64,000 nucleotides of DNA from JAVVHH01 sp963835135 (lineage in GTDB: Bacteria > Pseudomonadota > Alphaproteobacteria > Acetobacterales > Acetobacteraceae), in assembly GCA_963835135.1 (NCBI GenBank), contig CAWIEF010000005.1:496001-560000 (forward strand). Reading direction: 5' to 3'. A model generated the notes under the pieces. It was not told where the DNA came from and did no database searches. It saw only the letters and a list, made by a program, of their open reading frames with translations. The first letter of the stretch is position 1. Each line of letters begins with the position of its first letter. Below, one piece after another: positions 35,128 to 43,306 of the stretch. The position numbers were made by a program, and so were the translations under genes.

Positions 35128-36206
35128 TGGCGGTTTCTCGAACGAGAACGTCCTCGACCAGGGCGCACTCCTCGTCCGTGCCGACGGTGATCCGGATGCA
35201 CTGCCCCAACGCGTAGCTGCCCATCGGCCGCACGATGATGCCGCGTGCCTTGAGCGCCGCGAGCGCCGCATCGGCCCGCGCCGCAGACCCGAAATCGGCC
35301 AGCACGAAGTTGCAGTGGCTCTCGCCGACGTCGATCCCCGCCCCACGCAGCTTTGCCGTCAGCGCCGGCCCGTGCCGTGGTATTATGCGTCCGTCCCTTC
35401 TCGACCCAACCCGGCTCCGCCAGCGCCCCGATCGCCGCCCGCTGCCCGAGCAGATTGACGTTGAACGGACTGCGAACCCGGTTCAGCACGTCGATGACCG
35501 GAGCCGGCCCGTAACACCAGCCGACCCGCGCGCCGCCGAGCCCGAAGATCTTGCTGAACGTGCGCAGCATGACGGTGTTGTCTCCGGCATCGACGAGCGC
35601 GTCGCCTGGTTCATACGCGGGGTCCTCGACATACTCCGCATAGGCTGCGTCGAGCGCCAGCAGCACGTTGTCCGGCAAGCCCCGCCGCAGCCGCTCGACC
35701 TCCGCCTGCGGCAGCAGCGTTCCGGTCGGGTTGTTCGGGTTGGCGATGAACACCAGCCGGGTCGCGGGCGAAACCCGGGCCAGCATCGCGTCGACGTCGA
35801 TCGTCCGGTTCCGCTCTGGCGCCACGACGACCGAGCAGCCGGCAACCTGCCCGTAGATCGCATACATGCTGAACGCGTATTCCGAGACCAGCAGCTCCGT
35901 CCCCGGCCCGCCATAGGAGCTGATCAACAGCCCGATCAGCTCGTCCGACCCGGCGCCGCACACGATCCGGGCCGGGTCCAGCCCAAACCGCTTCCCGATC
36001 GCCTGGCGCAGTTCGAGCGCACCGCCGTCGGGGTAGCGAAAATCCTCCGCCGCCGTATCCCGGATCGCAGCTTCGGCCATCGGCGGAGTACCGAACGCAC
36101 CCTCGTTCGATGAAAGTTTGATGACGCGGTTCTGCCCCGCCACCTTGCTCTCGCCGCCGACATAGGGCTCGACCGCCATGATGCCGGGCCGGGGACGAAG
36201 GCTCAT
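35120..36206 (-). pseudogene. hisC: HisC-like histidinol-phosphate/aromatic aminotransferase with a frameshift
   Basis: From ATG 36206 the frame encodes a class I/II PLP aminotransferase: KLSSNEGAFGTPP, FRYPDGGALELRQAI, the ANPNNPTGT motif and the PLP-lysine segment MLRTFSKIFGLGGARVGW. At about 35363-35385 the match stops after WVEKGRTHNTT and continues in another frame as LTAKLRGAGIDVGESHCNF, then VLADFGSAARADAAL through to TGA at 35120-35122. A single-base insertion (or two-base deletion) explains this. Unshifted, translation runs on as low-complexity sequence into tyrC. It could be a true pseudogene, a sequencing or assembly error, or, less likely, recoding. The start overlaps the chorismate mutase stop (ATGA). 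Confidence 0.85.
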
Positions 36207-37015
36207 ACGAACTCTCCTACGGGAACGGCATATGCGCCGAGCACTGACGCCGGGCGACCTCGCAAACGAGGGTCCTCTTGCGTCACGAAACCTACGACTT
36301 CCACCAAACCGCCTGGGTGGACGGTCTCGACCACGAACCCGGCATCTTCCAGTTCGGCCGCGCCCACTCCCGCCAGCAGCGATCGATCCGCGCCGCTGGG
36401 ATCCGGTGCCGCCGCGCTCAAAACCAGGGCTTCGAGCGCGCCGTGGCGCCCCCAGAACGGCAAGCGGGCGACAACATGACTCCGTGGCCGTCGCTCGTGG
36501 CCGACCAGTTCCACCCACCACCGTGCCGTCTCCGACGGAAACGGCAGCACCGCGAGCGCCGCATCACCCTGCCGCACCTGGGCGATCGCCGCCGCCGGAT
36601 CCATCGCCTCGGACCGGCTCAAAGCCCCGAAATGCTCCCGCACCACCGCCTCGAGCCCGGCCTGGCCGGTCACGATGGTCATCGGGCTCTGCTGCGCCGA
36701 GCTTCCCGCCAGCATCTCGCGCCATACCCGAACCAATGTCGCGGCTGCCAGTGCGCCGCGATTACGCCCGAGAAGCCGCCGGATGATCGACGCCTCTCGA
36801 CCCGGCCGCAGCGGCACCCGCCCTTTCGCGCCCAGCGATGCGACCTGCGCCACGAGCTCGGCCCGCCGCATCAGCATGTCGTGCATTGCGTCGTCGACCT
36901 GGTCCAACTCCGCCCGCAGCGCTTCAAGCCGCTGCAGCCGGTCGGCGTCGCCGGTCAGGTCGGAGACCGGCGCTGCGGCCGCCACAGGCGCCGCGCAGGA
37001 AGACACATTGGACAT
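36203..37015 (-). CDS. Chorismate mutase with uncharacterised C-terminal domain
   Basis: 270 residues. Residues about 25-115 form an AroQ-type helical chorismate mutase (LEALRAELDQVDDAMHDML, RRAELVAQVA, then REASIIRRLL). The remaining 150 residues begin MTIVTGQAGLEAVVREHFG and end GFVTQEDPRLRG. They occupy the place of prephenate dehydratase in PheA, but I cannot find the TRF catalytic motif, so they may be a regulatory or degenerate domain. First in a minus-strand aromatic amino acid operon and divergent from metX. Confidence 0.82.
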   Translation of the reverse strand: MSNVSSCAAPVAAAAPVSDLTGDADRLQRLEALRAELDQVDDAMHDMLMRRAELVAQVASLGAKGRVPLRPGREASIIRRLLGRNRGALAAATLVRVWREMLAGSSAQQSPMTIVTGQAGLEAVVREHFGALSRSEAMDPAAAIAQVRQGDAALAVLPFPSETARWWVELVGHERRPRSHVVARLPFWGRHGALEALVLSAAAPDPSGADRSLLAGVGAAELEDAGFVVETVHPGGLVEVVGFVTQEDPRLRGRPASVLGAYAVPVGEFV

Positions 37016-37106
37016 GGTCGCCCATTATACGACCGCTTCAGCGCAGAGATACAGCGCCGACCCGCCCGTTGCCGACGTTCAGCCCCGGCCTTATGTGGAA
37101 CGGACG

Positions 37107-38285
37107 ATGGATGTCCCCGACACTGCGTGGGCCAGCGAGCAGGAACGCACGCATCAGGCCGCCACATTCAATGAGGGCTTCGCGCTCGAATCCGGCGTCG
37201 TGCTGCCTGAACTGACCGTCGCTTTCCGCACCTACGGCCAGCTCAACGCGGCCCGGGACAACGCCGTGCTGGTCTGCCATGCGCTGACCGGCGATCAATA
37301 CGTTGCCGATCGGCAACCGCTTACCGGTAAGCCCGGCTGGTGGGAGCGGGTCGTCGGCCCCGGGTGCCCGGTCGACACCGGACGGTTCTTCGTCGTCTGC
37401 GCCAACGTCCTCGGCGGCTGCATGGGCAGCACCGGCCCCCGCAGCGAACGGCCGGACGGGAGCGGCATCTGGGGCAAGGACTTCCCCACCATAACGATCA
37501 AAGACATGGTCCGCGCCCAGCACCGCCTGGTCGAACATCTCGGGATCACTCGCCTGTTCGCCGTGATCGGCGGCTCCATGGGTGGAATGCAGGCGCTCCA
37601 ATGGGCTGCGAGCTTCCCCGACCTCGTCTTCGCCTGCGTGCCGGTCGCCACCGCGGCCTTCCACTCGGCGCAGAACATCGCCTTCCACGAGGTCGGCCGC
37701 CAGGCCATCTTCGCCGACCCCGATTTCGACGCCGGGTCATACTGGCGGTCCGGCAAGATCCCCGCCCGCGGCCTCGCCGTCGCCCGCATGGCGGCCCACA
37801 TCACCTATCTCAGCGAGGAAGCGCTCACCCGCAAGTTCGGCCGCCGGGTCCGCGCCAACCCCAACCCCGAGACGGCCGCGCTCTCGTTGCTCGGCGACAT
37901 CTTCGAGGTGGAGAGCTACCTGCGGCACCAGGGCAGCACCTTCGTCAACCGGTTCGACGCCAACGCCTACCTCACCATCACGCGCGCGATGGACCTGTTC
38001 GACCTTGCCGCGGATCATGGCGGCGATCTCGCCACCGCCTTTCGCGGCAGCCAGACCCGCTTCTGCCTCGTCTCCTTCGACAGCGACTGGCTGTTCCCCA
38101 CCGCCCAATCGCGCGCCATCGCCCGCGCGCTGAACGGCGCCGGCGCCAACGCCAGCTTCGTCGAGATCAAAAGCGACAAGGGCCATGACGCCTTCCTGCT
38201 CGACGAGCCCGACTTCTTCCGCACCCTGTCCGGCTTCTTGTCCGGTTGCGCCGAACATGCCGGGCTGACGGCCGCCGGGCCATGA
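37107..38285 (+). CDS. metX: Homoserine O-acetyltransferase
   Basis: 392 residues from ATG 37107; an upstream in-frame ATG at 37014 would add 31 residues and overlap the divergent chorismate mutase start. Alpha/beta-hydrolase fold with nucleophile elbow GGSMGGMQAL near residue 155 and Asp and His of the triad in SFDSDWLFP and SDKGHDAFLL. The motif CHALTGDQYVA near residue 55 and NVLGGCMGSTGP are typical of MetX. It acylates homoserine for direct sulfhydrylation to methionine. Coupled to metW by an ATGA overlap. Acetyl versus succinyl specificity is not resolved by eye. Confidence 0.93.
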   Translation: MDVPDTAWASEQERTHQAATFNEGFALESGVVLPELTVAFRTYGQLNAARDNAVLVCHALTGDQYVADRQPLTGKPGWWERVVGPGCPVDTGRFFVVCANVLGGCMGSTGPRSERPDGSGIWGKDFPTITIKDMVRAQHRLVEHLGITRLFAVIGGSMGGMQALQWAASFPDLVFACVPVATAAFHSAQNIAFHEVGRQAIFADPDFDAGSYWRSGKIPARGLAVARMAAHITYLSEEALTRKFGRRVRANPNPETAALSLLGDIFEVESYLRHQGSTFVNRFDANAYLTITRAMDLFDLAADHGGDLATAFRGSQTRFCLVSFDSDWLFPTAQSRAIARALNGAGANASFVEIKSDKGHDAFLLDEPDFFRTLSGFLSGCAEHAGLTAAGP

Positions 38286-38953
38286 GGCACCCGCCCGTCC
38301 AATACGTCGCCAAGAATATGCGGCTCGACCTTCAACTGATGTCCGAGATGATCGAGCCGCGTTCGCGCGTCCTCGACATCGGCAGCGGCGACGGATCGCT
38401 GATCGAGCACCTGTTCCGCACCCGCGGCTGCGACGCCCGCGGCATCGAGATCGACATGGCCGAAGTGACCCACGCCGTCGCTCACGGACTCCCGGTCATG
38501 CAGGGCGATGCCGACACCGACCTAATCCACTATCCCGACGGCCTGTTCGACTACGTCGTCCTCTCACGCACGCTACAGGCGGTTGAGCGTCCCCGCGAGG
38601 TCCTGCGGCAAATGCTGCGGATCGGCACGCGCGCCCTCGTCAGCTTCCCCAATTTCGGCCACTGGCGGGTCCGCTGGCAGCTTGCCCGTGACGGCCGGAT
38701 GCCGATGACCGCGACCTGGGACCGCCCCTGGTACGAGACGCCCAACATCCATCCCTGCACCATCCAGGACTTCTTCGATCTTTGCGCCCAGGAAGGCTAC
38801 GCGGTGGAACGGTGGCTCGCCGTCGACGATGGCGGCCGCCGTGCGCCGTGGCGCCGCTTTCCGGCCTTGGCCAATCTATTTGGCGAGCAAGCACTGTTCC
38901 TGCTGCGTCGGAAAGATGGGCAACTTGCAGCGGGTTCGAAACGTGCTAATTAA
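38282..38953 (+). CDS. metW: Methionine biosynthesis protein MetW
   Basis: 223 residues from ATG 38282. Class I methyltransferase-like fold with SAM-binding motif VLDIGSGDGSLIEHLF near residue 30 and the MetW signature RTLQAVERPREVLRQMLRIG. MetW is encoded next to metX in many alpha- and betaproteobacteria and is needed for full MetX function. Overlaps the metX stop by four bases. Confidence 0.94.
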   Translation: MRHPPVQYVAKNMRLDLQLMSEMIEPRSRVLDIGSGDGSLIEHLFRTRGCDARGIEIDMAEVTHAVAHGLPVMQGDADTDLIHYPDGLFDYVVLSRTLQAVERPREVLRQMLRIGTRALVSFPNFGHWRVRWQLARDGRMPMTATWDRPWYETPNIHPCTIQDFFDLCAQEGYAVERWLAVDDGGRRAPWRRFPALANLFGEQALFLLRRKDGQLAAGSKRAN

Positions 38954-38954
38954 G

Positions 38955-38968
38955 TGACCCATCGGTCA
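38955..38968. promoter_or_regulatory. Palindromic operator candidate before the efflux operon
   Basis: A perfect inverted repeat, TGACC-CATC-GGTCA, lies two bases after the metW stop and 45 bases upstream of the EmrA-like start. Its form resembles TetR-family operators, which often control such pumps. No regulator gene lies next to it, so the repressor would be encoded elsewhere. Confidence 0.45.
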
Positions 38969-39012
38969 GATTTCTCCTGACGCAACGCGGCCCGTCTGAA
39001 GGATTGCATCGC

Positions 39013-40197
39013 ATGGACGGCACTGTTCCCGACCCGAAGGGTTACGATGTCGTCGTCAACTACGCACAACCTCGGACCACGCGCCTCGACGCTCGCCCGA
39101 TCGGTCGCGAGCCCGCCAGTGCGCCCGATGCGGGCGACGACGTCGACCATGAGGAGCCCGAGCAGAAGCGAAAGATGCCGCGCGGCCGGAAGATCATCTT
39201 CTGGGCGATCGGCCTCGTCGTCCTCGCCGCCCTGATCCTGGGCGCAGTCCTGTATTGGCTCGATGCGCGCCACTATGCGAGCACCGACGACGCCTACGTC
39301 CAAGCGTATATCACCCAGATCGCGCCCCAGGTCAGTGGCCGCGTCACCAAGCTCGCGGTCGACGACTTCCAGACCGTCAAGGAAGGCCAGACCCTCGTCC
39401 AGCTCGACCCGCGCGACTACCAGGTCAAGCTGGATCAAGCGCGCGCCCAGCGCGCTCAGACGGCCGCCCAACTCAATCAGGCCGTCGCCGGTCTCGCCCA
39501 GCAGAGTGCCGCCGTCGACCAGGCACAGGCCAACGTCCGGATCGCCCAAGCCGATTTCAGCCAAGCCAAAGCGGATTTTGCCCGTTACAGCTCGGTCGGG
39601 CCCCAGGCCATCAGCCGCCAACAGGTCGACAACGCCGGCTCTTCGAGCAAGTCGGCTCAGGCGAAGGTCGACGCGCAGCAACAAGCCGTCCTTGCCGCCC
39701 AGGCCAACGTCGATGCGCAGAAAGCCCAGATCGAAGCCGCGCAGGCCAGCCTCAGGGCCGCCGACGTCGCGGTCGCCAACGCCGAATTGCAGCTCTCCTA
39801 CACCACCATCACGGCCCCGCGGGACGGACAGACCGCCAAGCGCACGGTCAATCTCGGCGACTACGTCCAGTCCGGCCAATCCCTCCTCGCCGTCGTCGGC
39901 GACGACCGCTGGACCATCGCCAATTTCAAAGAGACCCAGCTCGCCGGCATGCAAGTCGGTCAGCGCGTGACGATGAAAGTCGACGCTTGCCCAGATCGCG
40001 AGCTCACCGGCCGGGTCGACGGCTTCCAGCCCGGCTCCGGCAGCGTGTTCAGCAGCCTGCCGGCCGAAAACGCGACCGGCAACTTCGTCAAAGTCGTCCA
40101 GCGCGTGCCCGTCAAAATCACCATCCGGCATGAGGACGCCGTCCGCTGCAGGCTTGCCCCGGGCATGTCGGTCGTCCCGAGCGTGAAGGTCAATTGA
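39013..40197 (+). CDS. EmrA-like membrane fusion protein (HlyD family)
   Basis: 394 residues from ATG 39013, with AAGGA about ten bases upstream. A cytoplasmic N-terminus of about 58 residues precedes one membrane span (IIFWAIGLVVLAALILGAVLYW), then a barrel-sandwich/lipoyl half-motif (YVQAYITQIAPQVSGRVTKL), a long coiled coil with heptad-like AQAQ/AQAN repeats and the second lipoyl half. It is the periplasmic adaptor joining the EmrB-like pump to the outer-membrane channel encoded downstream. Confidence 0.93.
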   Translation: MDGTVPDPKGYDVVVNYAQPRTTRLDARPIGREPASAPDAGDDVDHEEPEQKRKMPRGRKIIFWAIGLVVLAALILGAVLYWLDARHYASTDDAYVQAYITQIAPQVSGRVTKLAVDDFQTVKEGQTLVQLDPRDYQVKLDQARAQRAQTAAQLNQAVAGLAQQSAAVDQAQANVRIAQADFSQAKADFARYSSVGPQAISRQQVDNAGSSSKSAQAKVDAQQQAVLAAQANVDAQKAQIEAAQASLRAADVAVANAELQLSYTTITAPRDGQTAKRTVNLGDYVQSGQSLLAVVGDDRWTIANFKETQLAGMQVGQRVTMKVDACPDRELTGRVDGFQPGSGSVFSSLPAENATGNFVKVVQRVPVKITIRHEDAVRCRLAPGMSVVPSVKVN

Positions 40198-41726
40198 CGG
40201 CCAATCCGGCCCTCCCCCGCTCCGCGGCGGGGCCGAACAGCCCCTGGCTGATCGCCGTCATCGTCTCGATCGCCACCTTCATGGAGGTGCTCGACACGAC
40301 GATCGCCAACGTGTCGCTGCGCCACATCGCCGGGTCGCTCGCCGCGAGCCAGGACGAGAGCACGTACATCATCAGCTCCTATCTGATCAGCAACGCCATC
40401 GTCCTGCCGATCAGCGGTTGGCTCTCGAACGTCATCGGCCGCAAGCGCTTTTATATGATCTGCGTCGCGATCTTCACCTTCTCGTCCGTCATGTGCGGCT
40501 TCGCCGACAGCCTCGGCATGATGCTGTTCTTCCGCGTGCTCCAGGGCGTGGGCGGCGGCGGCCTGGCGCCAACGGAACAGAGCATCTTCGCCGACAGCTT
40601 CACGCCGCAGCAGCGCGCCCTCGCCTTCTCGCTCTACGGCTTCACCGTCGTCACCGCCCCCGCCGTCGGCCCGGTGCTGGGCGGCTGGCTGACCGACAAC
40701 TACTCGTGGCACTGGGTTTTCCTGATCAATCTTCCGGTCGGATTGCTGTCCCTGGCCCTGGTCTGGATGTTCGTGTGGGACTCCCCGACGCTGGTCAGGG
40801 AGCGGGCGACCCTCCTCAAGCGCGGGTTCAAGATCGACTATGTCGGCTTCGTCCTCATCGCGATCGGCTTCGGTTGCCTGCAATACGTGCTGGACCGCTT
40901 CGAGCGCGAGGACGGCTTTTCGTCGCCGACGATCACCCTGCTTGCGATGACGGCCGGCGTCGCGCTCGTGGCCATGGTGTTCTGGGAGCTGCAGCACCCG
41001 CAGCCGCTAGTCAACCTGCGCTTGCTCAAGAGCGCCCCCTTCAGCATCAGCAACGTCATCATGTTCCTGTTCGGCTTCCTCATCGTCGCCACCACCCAGT
41101 TGCTGCCGCAGTTCTCCCAGGAGTTGCTCGGCTACGATGCGCTGACGGCGGGCATGACCCTCGGCATGGGCGGCGCGGTCACGTTGTTTATCATGCCGGT
41201 GGCCGGGCTTCTGACCGGTAAGGTCATCCAGCCGAAATGGCTCATCTTCAGCGCCATGCTCGGCACCGCCGGGTCGATGATCTACGCGTCCGGCCTCAAT
41301 CTCGATGCCGCCTTCGCCAACCTGTCGCAAGCCCGCATGCTTCAGGTCATCTGGTTGCCGCTCGTCTTCATCCCGCTCTCGGCGGTGCAGTTCAACGGCG
41401 TGCCGCCCGACAAGAACTCCGACGCCTCGGCCATCATCAATCTCATGCGCAATCTCGGCGGCTCCGTCGGCGTCGCCATCGTCACCACGGAATTGCAGTG
41501 GCGCGGCCAGTTCCATCACGCGCGCCTGGCCGAACACGTCACGCCCTACGACGGTTTCGGCGTCGGCACGTCGCTCGCGCGCATCGCCCAGCAGGTGCAC
41601 GACCAGGCGACCATGCTGAGCTACCTCGACTGCTTCCTCATCCTGGCGTGCGTCGCCCTCGTCGCGGCGCCGCTGACCCTGTTCCTTCCGAACGTTCCCA
41701 AGGGGGCTCCGGCCGGTGGTCATTAG
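40194..41726 (+). CDS. EmrB-like MFS multidrug transporter (DHA2 family)
   Basis: 510 residues from TTG 40194, overlapping the adaptor stop (TTGA). About fourteen membrane spans. DHA2 features include FMEVLDTTIANVSLRHIAG in the first span, LPISGWLSNVIGRKRFY after the second (motif A), and the motif C region FTVVTAPAVGPVLGGWL. Proton-driven export of hydrophobic or toxic compounds. Forms a tripartite pump with its neighbours. Confidence 0.94.
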   Translation: MTANPALPRSAAGPNSPWLIAVIVSIATFMEVLDTTIANVSLRHIAGSLAASQDESTYIISSYLISNAIVLPISGWLSNVIGRKRFYMICVAIFTFSSVMCGFADSLGMMLFFRVLQGVGGGGLAPTEQSIFADSFTPQQRALAFSLYGFTVVTAPAVGPVLGGWLTDNYSWHWVFLINLPVGLLSLALVWMFVWDSPTLVRERATLLKRGFKIDYVGFVLIAIGFGCLQYVLDRFEREDGFSSPTITLLAMTAGVALVAMVFWELQHPQPLVNLRLLKSAPFSISNVIMFLFGFLIVATTQLLPQFSQELLGYDALTAGMTLGMGGAVTLFIMPVAGLLTGKVIQPKWLIFSAMLGTAGSMIYASGLNLDAAFANLSQARMLQVIWLPLVFIPLSAVQFNGVPPDKNSDASAIINLMRNLGGSVGVAIVTTELQWRGQFHHARLAEHVTPYDGFGVGTSLARIAQQVHDQATMLSYLDCFLILACVALVAAPLTLFLPNVPKGAPAGGH

Positions 41727-41741
41727 TCATGGGCTTTAGGT

Positions 41742-43253
41742 ATGAACATTAAGGTAAGCCTGTCCGCCCTGCTGCTGCTGGGCGCCTGTACCGTTGGACC
41801 CGACTACGAAAGCCCGAGCCCATGGTCGCCCGCCTCGTGGTTCCGCACCACCCGCACGGAGAGTCCGTCCGCCAAGGTGAGCCTGCCCGTGGCCGAGCCG
41901 GTCGATGTCGAGTGGTGGAACGTGTTGCATGACCCGGAGCTGACCTCGCTCATGCGCCGGGTCGCCGACACCAACCTCGACGTGCGCACCGCCGACCTCC
42001 GCCTTGCCGAATCCCGGGCGCAGCGCAGCGTAACCAACGCCGGGTCGTTCCCAACCCTGAACGGCAACTCCAGCTACACCCGCCAACAGCTGAGCAAGAA
42101 CGGTGTCGTCAGCCTACTCGGCAGCGGCGGCGGCAATCCAGCGACGCAGAGCAACGGCCTCGGCGGACGCCAGGGCGGCGTGCCCAACTCGTTCGGCAGC
42201 CTCGGCGCCTTCGACCTCTTCCAGGCCGGGTTCGACGCTTCCTGGGAGCTCGACCTTTGGGGCAAGGTCCGGCGCCAAGTCGAGAGCGCCAGTGCCGCGG
42301 TCGAGGCCTCCATCGAAGCTCGGCACAACACGTTGCTCACCAGCCTGGCCGAGCTCGCCCGCAACTACGTCCAGCTCCGCGGTCTCCAGGAGAGTGAGCG
42401 CATCGTCCGCAACAACCTGTCCACCGCCGAACAGGCTGTCCGCCTCACAGACCAGCGGGTCCGGGGCGGCTTGGCCACCGACCTCGACCTCGCCAACGCC
42501 CGCGCCCAGGCCGAGGCCACCGCCGCGAACCTGCCGCAGCTCGAGGCGCAGGAACTGCAGGCGATCAACGCGATCAGCCTCTTGCTCGGCGAGGCGCCCG
42601 GCGCAATGGCGGCCGAGTTGGAAACCCGCAAGCCGCTCCCCCCGGTGCCGCCCACCGTGCCGATCGGACTTCCATCCGAGCTGGCCAAGCGCCGCCCCGA
42701 CATCCGCCAAGCCGACGCCCAGCTTCACGGGGCGACCGCCGACATCGGCGTGGCCGAGGCCAATTTCTATCCGAGCTTGACCCTGTCCGGCAGCGTCGCG
42801 CTGCAAGCGACGCAGTTCACCCGCGTGTTCGACATCAACGCGCTGACCTACGGCGTCGGCCCGAGCCTCACGATCCCGATCTTCGAGGGCGGCCGCCTGC
42901 GCGGCACGCTCGAACTCCGCAAGCAACTCGCGAAGGAAGCGGCCCTGAACTATCAGCGGACGGTGCTGCAGGCCTTCCACGACGTCGACAACGCCCTGAT
43001 CGCCTACCGCACCGACCAGCTCCGCCGCGATCGCCTCGCGGCCCAAGTCGCACAAAGCCGCCGCGCCTACCAGATCGCCACCGAACGATACAAGAACGGC
43101 CTGTCCGACTTCCTCGAAGTGCTAACGGCCCAGCGCACGCTGCTGCAGTCCGAGCAGGACCTCGCCAATGCCACGACGACGGTCTCGACCGACCTGATCA
43201 TGCTGTACAAGGCCCTCGGCGGCGGCTGGGAGGTCGGCGACACCAAGAGCTAG
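41742..43253 (+). CDS. RND-type outer-membrane efflux lipoprotein (NodT family)
   Basis: 503 residues. The lipoprotein signal ends in the lipobox LLGAC (Cys16), followed by TVGPDYESP, the usual NodT/OprM-type N-terminus. Two OEP repeats with long helical segments follow, e.g. LPQLEAQELQAINAISLLLG. TolC-like trimeric channel for the upstream pump. It starts 15 bases after the pump stop, so all three genes form one operon. Confidence 0.93.
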   Translation: MNIKVSLSALLLLGACTVGPDYESPSPWSPASWFRTTRTESPSAKVSLPVAEPVDVEWWNVLHDPELTSLMRRVADTNLDVRTADLRLAESRAQRSVTNAGSFPTLNGNSSYTRQQLSKNGVVSLLGSGGGNPATQSNGLGGRQGGVPNSFGSLGAFDLFQAGFDASWELDLWGKVRRQVESASAAVEASIEARHNTLLTSLAELARNYVQLRGLQESERIVRNNLSTAEQAVRLTDQRVRGGLATDLDLANARAQAEATAANLPQLEAQELQAINAISLLLGEAPGAMAAELETRKPLPPVPPTVPIGLPSELAKRRPDIRQADAQLHGATADIGVAEANFYPSLTLSGSVALQATQFTRVFDINALTYGVGPSLTIPIFEGGRLRGTLELRKQLAKEAALNYQRTVLQAFHDVDNALIAYRTDQLRRDRLAAQVAQSRRAYQIATERYKNGLSDFLEVLTAQRTLLQSEQDLANATTTVSTDLIMLYKALGGGWEVGDTKS

Positions 43254-43254
43254 C

Positions 43255-43283
43255 TTGCACTAATAAAGATATCCTTATATCAC
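43255..43283 (+). promoter_or_regulatory. ahcY promoter with embedded operator-like palindrome
   Basis: -35 TTGCAC (43255-43260) and -10 TATCAC (43278-43283) are separated by 17 bases. Between them lies ATAAAGATATCCTTAT (43263-43278), a 16-base inverted repeat centred on GATATC with one mismatched pair. A repressor bound there would block polymerase. ArsR-type SahR repressors are known to control S-adenosylhomocysteine genes in proteobacteria; assignment to SahR is inference. Confidence 0.55.
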
Positions 43284-43306
43284 GCGGGCAACTCCAGGAG
43301 CCCCCA

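Noticed and set aside
37016..37106. Possible SAM-II riboswitch before metX
   Set aside because: metX in alphaproteobacteria often has one, but the conserved pseudoknot segments are not present here.
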